A stretch of 19,939 nucleotides of DNA from an uncultured Clostridia bacterium (lineage in GTDB: Bacteria; Bacillota; Clostridia; Christensenellales; Aristaeellaceae). The stretch's first letter is position 1; the number at the start of each line of letters is the position of its first letter. Where the stretch lies: contig CAKUOX010000038.1 of the NCBI GenBank assembly GCA_934670175.1, positions 1-19,939 on the forward strand. The letters are read 5' to 3'. Below the pieces are notes generated by a model that saw nothing but the letters and a program-made list of their open reading frames with translations, did no database searches and had not been told where the DNA came from. A program made the position numbers and the translations under genes. Below are positions 7,309-13,166 of this stretch, piece by piece.

Positions 7309-8766
7309 TTACTGATCGATCTCCTTCAAAAGCTCCGCCACCACGATCTTTTCATTGAACGGATAGCGCACACCCTTGATCTCCTGATAGGTCTCATGTC
7401 CCTTGCCCGCCAGCACCACCACGTCCGAGGGCTGCGCGTGCGTCAGCGCATACTTGATGGCCTCGCGGCGATTCTCGATCACCACATATTCGCAGCCGGT
7501 ACCCCGAATGCCCTCTTCAATGGCGTCGAGAATGTCCATCGGATCCTCGCCGCGCGGGTTATCGCTGGTCAGGATGCAGAAATCGGCCAGCTCGCCCGCC
7601 ACCTCGCCCATCAGCGGGCGCTTTGCGCGGTCTCGGTTGCCGCCGCAGCCGAACAGGGCGATCATACGTCCCTTCGCCGTCTGCCGAATGGCCTTGAGTA
7701 TATTCTCCAGGCTGTCCGGCGAATGCGCGTAGTCCAGGATCACGCGATAGGGCGTGCCGGTCTCCAGCAGTTCAATGCGGCCGGGCACGGAGCGCACATC
7801 CTCGAGACCGCGGCGAATGGTATCCGGATCGATGCCCAGCTGAATGCAGATGCCCGCCGCCAGCAGCGCATTGTACACATTGAAGATGCCCGCCAGTTTC
7901 AGCGCGACGGACACGCGGAAATGCTTGTGCCACGACATCAGGAAATTCGAGCCGCTCTCGCCGATCTCGATGTCGTTGGCGTACACGTCGCTGCCCTCGC
8001 GGATGCCCACGCGCAGCGCATCGCGGCCGAGCCTGCGCATGCCCGCGGCGACGTGGTCATCGTCCGTATTATAGACGATGGCGTGGGTCATTTTCGGATC
8101 AAAGAAGCGCATTTTGCATTCAAAATAGCTCTCCATCGTATCAAAGAAATCCAGATGATCCTGCGAAAAATTGGAGAACGCGCCCACATCGAACACGATG
8201 CCCGCCAGCCGGTCCAGCGCCAGCGCGTGCGCGGAGACCTCCATGACCACGCAGTCCACACCCGCATCCACCATGCGCGCCAGCATCGCCTGCGTATCCA
8301 CCGGATCCGGCGTGGTAAGCTTGGTGGGAATGGTTTCGTCGCCGATCATCGAGCACACCGTGCCGATCAGGCCGACCTTCTTGCCTGCCTCCTCGAGAAT
8401 GGACTTGAGCAGAAAGCTGGTGGTGGTCTTGCCCTTCGTGCCGGTAATGCCGATCATGCACATCTTGCGGACGGGGTTATCGTGAAACTGAGCCGCCGCG
8501 TAGGAAAGTGCCAGGCGCACGTCCTCTACCACCACCTGCGGCACATCCAGCTCCAGAGGATGCGTCACCAGCAGCGCCGCCGCGCCGCTGGCTACGGCCT
8601 GGGGCGCAAAGCGGTGCGCGTCCATCTTGAACCCGGGCGTGCACACGAACAGGTCGCCCGGCTGTACCTTTCTGGAATCAATGCAGATATTGCTTATTTC
8701 AACATCACGATCGCCGATAATCTGGACCTTGCCCGGGATCGTGGCCGTTAATACACTCAGTTTCAT
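7309..8766 (-). CDS. murE: UDP-MurNAc-L-Ala-D-Glu--meso-diaminopimelate ligase MurE
   Basis: Cytoplasmic Mur ligase that adds the third residue of the stem peptide. The 485 residues contain the ATP-binding loop GITGTKGKTTT (106-116), the UDP-substrate region TTPDP (151-155), EVSAHAL (176-182), a Lys in YFECKMRFF (218) at the position usually carbamylated, and DYAHSPDSL (345-353). The motif DNPRGEDP (402-409) is the form found in enzymes that use meso-diaminopimelate; lysine-adding MurE enzymes differ here. The cell wall is therefore inferred to be of the meso-DAP type. The start overlaps the stop of the upstream PBP gene as ATGA, with GGGGG seven bases before it. Confidence 0.97.
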   Translation of the reverse strand: MKLSVLTATIPGKVQIIGDRDVEISNICIDSRKVQPGDLFVCTPGFKMDAHRFAPQAVASGAAALLVTHPLELDVPQVVVEDVRLALSYAAAQFHDNPVRKMCMIGITGTKGKTTTSFLLKSILEEAGKKVGLIGTVCSMIGDETIPTKLTTPDPVDTQAMLARMVDAGVDCVVMEVSAHALALDRLAGIVFDVGAFSNFSQDHLDFFDTMESYFECKMRFFDPKMTHAIVYNTDDDHVAAGMRRLGRDALRVGIREGSDVYANDIEIGESGSNFLMSWHKHFRVSVALKLAGIFNVYNALLAAGICIQLGIDPDTIRRGLEDVRSVPGRIELLETGTPYRVILDYAHSPDSLENILKAIRQTAKGRMIALFGCGGNRDRAKRPLMGEVAGELADFCILTSDNPRGEDPMDILDAIEEGIRGTGCEYVVIENRREAIKYALTHAQPSDVVVLAGKGHETYQEIKGVRYPFNEKIVVAELLKEIDQ

Positions 8767-10931
8767 TCTGCTTCCCCCTGTAATTCGCTTTGGGATCTCT
8801 CAGCGGCAGCGTCCGGCGGTTCAAAGACCACCGTCACCGTTGCCGAGGGGCAGACCTTTTCATCTGCGGCGGGCGACTGCGATTTTGCCAGCCCGCTGCC
8901 CTCTATACGCAGCTTCAGACCGTAGGACCTGAGCATTCGGTTTGCCTCCAGCACTGACATGCCCGTTACATCCGGCACACCGATTATATCATTATCCCCC
9001 GCGTCTGTTAATTTGTCAACATACAGCATCATCAGCGCGCCGCAATTCATCTGTGCGCCCGCAGCCGGCAGCTGGTGAATCACATGCCCGCCCTCGCCGT
9101 TGAACACGCAGTCGAGCCCGGCAGCACGCACCTGCTTTTCGGCCTCGGAAAGCGTGAGTCCCTGCACATCCGGCACGGAAATCGGCTCCGCCGACGCGTC
9201 CGCCTCCGGCGCGACGCCCAGGTAGATCAGCGACTGCCGCAGAATCTCGCCCGCGAACGGCGCAGCGGTCACGCTGCCAAAATCGATGGCGACGTCCGCC
9301 TCCTCCACGATAAAGAGCAGCGCGATCTGCGGATCATCCGCCGGCGCAAAGCCCAGGAAGGAGCCGATGTGCTTGTCCGTAGAAACCACGCCGTCCACAT
9401 ACACCTGCGCGGTACCGGTCTTGCCGCCCACGCGGTAGCCGGGTACGGCCGCGTTTTTGCCGCCGCCCTCGCGCACCACGCCCTCAAGCAGCGCGCGCAT
9501 CGTAGCCGATGTCTCCGCCTTGATGGGATTCGCGCGCACGCGGGTCTGACTTTGGCAGATCGTTTCGCCGTTGCCGTCGGTGATCTCGCGCACCACGCAG
9601 GGCGTCAGCAGCCGCCCGCCGTTGATGGCGGCGCATGCCGCCGTAAGCATCTGCACCGGCGTTACCGCTACCGACTGGCCAAAGCCGATACGCGCAATGT
9701 CCACGCGCTTTACCGTGCTGCGCGGGATCACGATGCCGCTCGCCTCGCCCGGAATATCCACGCCGGTCGCCTGACCGATGCCAAAGGCCGACAGATAATC
9801 ATAGAAGCGGTCGACGCCCAGCCGCAGCCCCATTTCCACAAATACGGGATTGCAGGAATTCTGCAGCGCCTGTGCAAAGCTCTCCGCGCCGTGCGGCCTG
9901 CCCCAGCATTTGATGCGGCCGCCCTCCACATGAATCGAGCCCGAGCAATAAAAGCCCTCCGACGGCGTGACCAGCCCCGCATCAAGCGCGGAGGCCGCGG
10001 TCAGTATCTTGAATGTAGAGCCCGGCTCGTATGCGTCCGTCACGCAGCGGTTGCGCATCATTTCGGTGAGCGCGGAAACGTCGCTGCGGGGCGGTTCGTT
10101 CAGGTCGTAGTCCGGCTTATTCACCATCGCCAGAATCTCGCCGGTGTTCGGATCCATCGCCACCACGCGCACTGCCTTGGCGTTGTTCACATCCATCGCC
10201 TCGCGCGCCGCCTTTTCGGCGAAGCTCTGTATGGAGGCGTCGATGGTCAGCGTCACACTGCCGCCCTCCACCGCCGCGATGTATTCGCTGGCGGAATAAT
10301 CCAGCTCGCGCCCTTTGCCGTCGATCTCCTCAAGCACGCGGCCATTTTTGCCGGACAAATAGCTGTTGAGCGACTGCTCCAGTCCCGCCTGACCCGTACC
10401 GTCAATGGTGGTCAGCCCCAGCAGCTGACAGGCGAAATCACCCATCGGATAATAGCGGCGGCTCTCCTCCTCCAGATACAGTCCGGACAATATGCACTCG
10501 CCCGACCTGGCGTCTGCAGCGATCAGCGTCCGCAGCTCCTGCGCGATCTCGCGCGGCAGCTGGCGCTTGAGCGTAACGCCGCCGCGGCTGCGGTCGGAGA
10601 CCTTTTCGACGATCACGTCCGCGTCCAGCCCAATCACGGGAGACAGCATGCGCGCGAACGCCTGCGCATCCCTGACGCGCCTCGGGCTTGCGCACAGCGT
10701 ATAGGCCGTAGCGCTCTGGGCGAGCACCGCGCCGTTGCGATCGAGTATCCGTCCGCGCGTGGGACGAATGCTGCTCTCGCTCGTCCACTGCGCCTGCGCG
10801 CGCGTCTGAAGTGATCGCGCCTGCAGGATCTGCAGATCAAACAGCCGCACGCCGAGCACCAGAAACAGAGCCAGGAATATGGCCATCAGCAGCGCAATGC
10901 GGCGACGGATGACCGGTCCGGTAAGAACCAC
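8763..10931 (-). CDS. ftsI: Division-specific class B penicillin-binding protein with two PASTA domains
   Basis: D,D-transpeptidase that crosslinks septal peptidoglycan as partner of FtsW. In the 722 residues I see a membrane anchor at about 12-32, a dimerisation/pedestal region starting SIRPTRGRILDRNG (54-67), and the transpeptidase domain with STFK (nucleophile Ser305), SCN (359-361) and KTGT (504-507). Two PASTA domains follow, about 585-640 (VPDVQGLTLSEAEKQVRAAG) and 651-705 (VPDVTGMSVLEANRMLRSYG). PASTA-tailed forms include Pbp2B and the sporulation protein SpoVD of Bacillus. The dcw position favours the vegetative enzyme, but with one such gene here a sporulation role cannot be excluded. 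GTG start at 10931 with GGAGGG seven bases upstream; a closer ATG is out of frame. Confidence 0.95.
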   Translation of the reverse strand: MVLTGPVIRRRIALLMAIFLALFLVLGVRLFDLQILQARSLQTRAQAQWTSESSIRPTRGRILDRNGAVLAQSATAYTLCASPRRVRDAQAFARMLSPVIGLDADVIVEKVSDRSRGGVTLKRQLPREIAQELRTLIAADARSGECILSGLYLEEESRRYYPMGDFACQLLGLTTIDGTGQAGLEQSLNSYLSGKNGRVLEEIDGKGRELDYSASEYIAAVEGGSVTLTIDASIQSFAEKAAREAMDVNNAKAVRVVAMDPNTGEILAMVNKPDYDLNEPPRSDVSALTEMMRNRCVTDAYEPGSTFKILTAASALDAGLVTPSEGFYCSGSIHVEGGRIKCWGRPHGAESFAQALQNSCNPVFVEMGLRLGVDRFYDYLSAFGIGQATGVDIPGEASGIVIPRSTVKRVDIARIGFGQSVAVTPVQMLTAACAAINGGRLLTPCVVREITDGNGETICQSQTRVRANPIKAETSATMRALLEGVVREGGGKNAAVPGYRVGGKTGTAQVYVDGVVSTDKHIGSFLGFAPADDPQIALLFIVEEADVAIDFGSVTAAPFAGEILRQSLIYLGVAPEADASAEPISVPDVQGLTLSEAEKQVRAAGLDCVFNGEGGHVIHQLPAAGAQMNCGALMMLYVDKLTDAGDNDIIGVPDVTGMSVLEANRMLRSYGLKLRIEGSGLAKSQSPAADEKVCPSATVTVVFEPPDAAAERSQSELQGEAE

Positions 10932-10961
10932 GCTTCATCCCTCCCCGCCCTCAGCATTTTT

Positions 10962-11333
10962 CTAATTCACAGCTGACAGGCCGTCCGCCGCTTCTGCGGC
11001 CTGTACGGAGGTATTTTCATTGGATGGCTTTTCCACGCGCACCACGCGGATCTGCGAAGCATCCGGCTTCTGCATGCCCAGCTGCCGCGCCCGCGCGGCA
11101 ATGGAATCCAGATTATGGTATTGGTTGATGCACAGCTCAAGGTTTTCAGCGTTCGCGTTCAGCTCGCTTATTTCCTTTTCGAGCACGGCGGCGCGCTTTA
11201 TCTGTGCGGAGATCCGCGAGAGCATGGATATCTGCATGAACAGACCTGCAAAGAGCACGGAAGCCGCCAATAATATCAGCGCGCGCCGCCTGCCTGCTCC
11301 GCGCCGACTCCGGCGCTGCTGATGCCCATTCAT
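10962..11333 (-). CDS. ftsL: Cell division protein FtsL-like (septum formation initiator)
   Basis: Small bitopic divisome protein that pairs with DivIC/FtsB and FtsQ and helps activate septal synthesis. The 123 residues comprise a strongly basic N-terminus (to about 17), one membrane helix (18-38), a coiled-coil stretch (about 38-72, with LEKEISELNANAENLE) and the typical closing motif ARQLGMQKPD (82-91). Sequence in this family is poorly conserved; the call rests on architecture and on its place directly before the PBP gene. It is the first gene of the dcw operon here, with GGAGGG eight bases before the ATG. No mraZ or rsmH precedes it. Confidence 0.85.
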   Translation of the reverse strand: MNGHQQRRSRRGAGRRRALILLAASVLFAGLFMQISMLSRISAQIKRAAVLEKEISELNANAENLELCINQYHNLDSIAARARQLGMQKPDASQIRVVRVEKPSNENTSVQAAEAADGLSAVN

Positions 11334-11477
11334 AGCCTATTCCCTCCATGCCGCTCGGAGAACCCGAACCGCGCCGCGTCAGGCAAACTTGCCCTGCGCA
11401 CATTCCCTTCCTATGCGCACTTATCTCGCCGCATGCCAAAAAAGCACATCCTGCAGCGCCATTTGATGCGCGCTCAT

Positions 11478-11506
11478 ATTATAACACAACGTTCGATATT
11501 ACAGGA
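11478..11506 (-). promoter_or_regulatory. Extended -10 promoter for the ftsL-to-ftsZ operon
   Basis: The minus strand carries TGTTATAAT: a perfect TATAAT at 11483-11478 preceded by an extended TG. The sequence at the -35 position (TCCTGT, 17 bases upstream) is poor, which an extended -10 can offset. The start would leave an untranslated leader of about 135 bases before ftsL. I see no TGGG-type repeats of an MraZ operator in this leader, in keeping with the missing mraZ. Confidence 0.6.
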
Positions 11507-11557
11507 TATATTTGACAGTATCTTCATAGTATTTAAAAAGCCGGAAATAGTTTTGTG

Positions 11558-11626
11558 TTGAAAAAGCGCCAATTCTGGCGATATAACGAACTGATGTTTG
11601 CATTTTGAGCCATTGTGTGGTAGAAT
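11558..11626 (+). promoter_or_regulatory. lexA promoter region
   Basis: The best promoter is TTGCAT (11598-11603), 17 bases, TAGAAT (11621-11626), about 35-40 bases before the lexA ATG. A second possible one is TTGAAA (11558-11563), 18 bases, TATAAC (11582-11587). A small perfect inverted repeat, CGCCA-attc-TGGCG (11567-11580), lies inside the spacer of the second. The SOS box overlaps the -35 of the first and the -10 edge of the second, so one repressor site could control both. Confidence 0.7.
11587..11600 (+). promoter_or_regulatory. LexA operator (SOS/Cheo box)
   Basis: CGAAC-TGAT-GTTTG matches the Gram-positive LexA box CGAAC-N4-GTTCG except for one base in the right arm. It ends inside the -35 hexamer (11598-11603) of lexA, the expected place for autorepression. 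It is about 104 bases from the ftsL -10 box, so control of the divergent dcw operon is possible but not shown. Confidence 0.8.
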
Positions 11627-11659
11627 TAATGCAATTACTGCGGAAGGGAGCGCCGGCAT

Positions 11660-12256
11660 ATGCGCACGTCCATTGAAAATCAGCAGAAAATACTGGATTT
11701 TATCCGAAAGGAAATTGAAGATAAGGGCTACCCGCCGTCTGTGCGTGAAATATGCGCCGCCGTCGGCCTGAAGTCCACCTCGACCGTGCATGCGCACCTG
11801 AACAACCTGGAAAAGCGCGGGCTGATCCGCCGAGATTCCACCAAGCCCCGCGCGCTGGAAATACTGGACAACAGCGTTGCCCGCGGGCGCAGCGTGCCGC
11901 TTGTGGGCAAGGTAACGGCAGGACTGCCGATCCTCGCCGTGGAAAATATCGAGGATTACCTCACGCTGCCGCAGCACATGGTCGGCGGCGACGACCTGTT
12001 CTGCCTGCGCGTGCAGGGCGAGAGCATGATCGAGATCGGCATTCTGGACGGCGACATCATCGTCGTGCGCCAGCAGGCCGACGCCGAAAACGGCGAGGTG
12101 GTCGTAGCCATGATCGAGGACGAAGCCACCGTCAAGCGCATTTTCTATGAGAAGCACCGCGTGCGCCTGCAGCCGGAAAACCGCAGCATGGCGCCGATCT
12201 ATGCAGAGCAGGTGCAGGTACTGGGTAAGGTCGTGGCGCTGTTCAGGCAGTTTTGA
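11660..12256 (+). CDS. lexA: SOS repressor LexA
   Basis: Transcriptional repressor of DNA-damage genes that cleaves itself when RecA filaments form. The 198 residues start with the LexA winged-helix domain (1-70, with YPPSVREICAAVGLKSTSTVHAH). The cleavage site is Ala87-Gly88 in VTAGLP, and the Ser-Lys dyad is Ser122 (VQGESMIE) and Lys159 (ATVKRIF). All parts needed for binding and self-cleavage are present. The ATG at 11660 has GGAAGGGAG upstream. Divergent from ftsL and preceded by a LexA box, so autoregulated. Its 3' end runs into a repeat element whose first hairpin probably serves as its terminator. Confidence 0.97.
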   Translation: MRTSIENQQKILDFIRKEIEDKGYPPSVREICAAVGLKSTSTVHAHLNNLEKRGLIRRDSTKPRALEILDNSVARGRSVPLVGKVTAGLPILAVENIEDYLTLPQHMVGGDDLFCLRVQGESMIEIGILDGDIIVVRQQADAENGEVVVAMIEDEATVKRIFYEKHRVRLQPENRSMAPIYAEQVQVLGKVVALFRQF

Positions 12257-12342
12257 ACGCAGAGGCGCAGCCGCGCTTCATTGGAATCTGCGAATTTGGA
12301 AACACACTACGATCCCTGCGCCTTAACAAGAGGGGGCTGTGC

Positions 12343-12366
12343 AAAAAGTGCAGATGCGCTTTTGCA
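12343..12366 (+). terminator. Left-end hairpin of the element, probable lexA terminator
   Basis: AAAAGTGC-agat-GCGCTTTT forms an eight-pair stem (one G-T pair) ending in TTTT about 100 bases after the lexA stop. It is the first terminator-like structure downstream of lexA. Confidence 0.45.
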
Positions 12367-12452
12367 GGATGTTGACGAAGTCAACAGACTGCCAGACGCT
12401 GAAAAACCCTGCAAGGCAAGGAAACGCGGGCTGCAAATGAGGGCGCATACAT

Positions 12453-12667
12453 AAAACGCACCGAAACCGGCGCAAAGCGCCGTTTCCGGCAGCGCCGCGC
12501 GAGTCCATTGGATTCCAGCGCGGGCTGGTCGCCGCTGCCGCAGGCAGTGCGGCGACTGCTTAAAACGCACCGAAGACCCGCGAAGCGGGTTTCGGCAGCG
12601 CAGCGCAAATCCTTCGGATTCCAGCGCGGGCTGGTCGCCGCTGCCGCAGGCAGTGCGGCGACTGCTT
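12453..12667. repeat. Two tandem ~108-bp repeat copies with hairpins
   Basis: Copy 1 is 12453-12561 (109 bp) and copy 2 is 12562-12667 (106 bp). Both start AAAACGCACCGAA and end GCGGCGACTGCTT, and the last half is identical. Each folds into three hairpins. The last, GTCGCCGC/GCGGCGAC, is the same in both. The first has stem CGGCGC/GCGCCG in copy 1 but ACCCGC/GCGGGT in copy 2. The middle one has TCC-att-GGA against AATCC-ttc-GGATT. The stems change on both sides, keeping the pairing, while the flanks stay alike. Confidence 0.85.
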
Positions 12668-12709
12668 AAACGTATGTAACCGATTTTGCAGCCCGCGTTG
12701 ACGAAGCAA

Positions 12710-12753
12710 GCGGAAATTTCAACTTCTCCAGAAGTTGTTTAGGAAATTTCCGC
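12710..12753. repeat. Long hairpin in the right part of the element
   Basis: GCGGAAATTTC (12710-12720) is perfectly complementary to GAAATTTCCGC (12743-12753). Inside, AACTTC pairs with GAAGTT (12721-12726 with 12731-12736). The module GAAATTTCAACTT recurs at the second repeat locus near 16865. Confidence 0.7.
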
Positions 12754-12778
12754 GGTTGCGGGGTTTGTCAGTGGACTG

Positions 12779-12809
12779 AAAAAGTGCGGATGCGCTTTTG
12801 CACAGCCCC
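12779..12809 (-). terminator. Right-end hairpin of the element, probable terminator of the pspC gene
   Basis: Read on the minus strand just after the PspC stop, AAAAGCGC-atcc-GCACTTTTT is a compact hairpin with a T5 tract. It would stop transcription of the PspC gene and face the lexA-side hairpin. Confidence 0.5.
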
Positions 12810-12823
12810 TTTCTGGAACAGGA

Positions 12824-13015
12824 TCAGATCTCAGGCGCCTTGGGAATGACGATGGCGGCGATGATGTACGCCAGCACGCCGCTGCCGCCCAGCGCACAAA
12901 ATACGATCCAGCCGAGGCGCACCAGCGCGGGATCGAGTCCAAAGTATTCAGCCACGCCGCCACACACGCCCGCAATCATTTTGTTGTTCATTGATCTGTA
13001 AAGCCGCTTTTCCAT
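12824..13015 (-). CDS. PspC-domain membrane protein
   Basis: A 63-residue protein that is almost entirely one PspC domain: basic start MEKRLYRSMNNK, the signature IAGVCGGVAEYFGLDP (14-29) and a hydrophobic helix (about 33-57). PspC proteins are small membrane proteins tied to envelope stress in enterobacteria; in Firmicutes stand-alone copies mostly have no assigned role. The frame is open to an ATG at 13030, but that ATG contains the GGAGG that sits eight bases before the ATG at 13015, so the latter is the start. It lies downstream of the XRE regulator on the same strand and may share its transcript, which suggests but does not prove a link. Confidence 0.88.
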   Translation of the reverse strand: MEKRLYRSMNNKMIAGVCGGVAEYFGLDPALVRLGWIVFCALGGSGVLAYIIAAIVIPKAPEI

Positions 13016-13030
13016 ATGCGTATCCTCCAT

Positions 13031-13166
13031 TTACCGGTCCCAACTGAGTTCATCAAAGCAGATTAACTGCCGCTGCGCGTCCACCACGGCGTCAACCCCA
13101 AAGGGAACGATGCAGCGCGGCAGCGCATGACCGACGTTGATATTGCACACCACCCATTTCAGTCGA
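13031..13166 (-). pseudogene. C-terminal remnant of an S66-family peptidase (LD-carboxypeptidase/MccF-like)
   Basis: On the minus strand a frame without a start codon of its own encodes about 45 residues from RLKWVVCNINVGHALPRC through IVPFGVDAVVDA to a TAA at 13033-13031. This resembles the very end of S66 serine peptidases, where the catalytic His sits in a GH(T/A)xP motif followed by PxG and VDA-like strands. The parts carrying the catalytic Ser and Glu are missing: just upstream, the XRE gene occupies the DNA in another frame. I infer a 5'-truncated pseudogene left after a deletion or insertion that joined it to the XRE gene. It is recognised from motif memory only, and the stretch is short. 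Confidence 0.6.

Larger units (their letters stand above)
12333..12809. repeat. 477-bp non-coding element with terminal inverted repeats (MITE-like)
   Basis: The ends are a perfect 14-bp inverted repeat (12333-12346 and 12796-12809, GGGGCTGTGCAAAA). Just inside each end a 24-base sequence is repeated in direct orientation with one change (12343-12366 and 12779-12802); each folds into an AAAAGTGC/GCGCTTTT hairpin with a 4-base loop. Further inside are a hairpin GTTGAC-gaa-GTCAAC (12371-12385), a 15-bp inverted repeat (12423-12437 with 12685-12699), two tandem copies (12453-12667) and a hairpin with an 11-bp outer stem (12710-12753). No target-site duplication is obvious, and open frames here have no ribosome site. 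I do not recognise the family; a non-autonomous mobile repeat is the best description. Confidence 0.7.

Noticed and set aside
11334..11470. MraZ operator or a small leader peptide before ftsL
   Set aside because: No repeated TGGG-type motifs are seen, and the only short frame (13 codons from an ATG) has no ribosome site.
11485..11498. CGAAC half-site next to the ftsL -10 box, as a second SOS box
   Set aside because: The right arm is out of register (GTT displaced by one base) and does not match GTTCG.
11474..12157. Minus-strand frame antisense to lexA
   Set aside because: lexA on the plus strand has complete motifs and a promoter; the antisense frame has no support.
12307..12608. Minus-strand open frames of 60-90 codons inside the repeat element
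   Set aside because: They overlap the hairpins and tandem copies, lack ribosome sites and show no domain; they look like chance frames in a structured repeat.
12453..12667. CRISPR array
   Set aside because: Only two large adjacent copies without short repeats and unique spacers, and no cas genes in the window.
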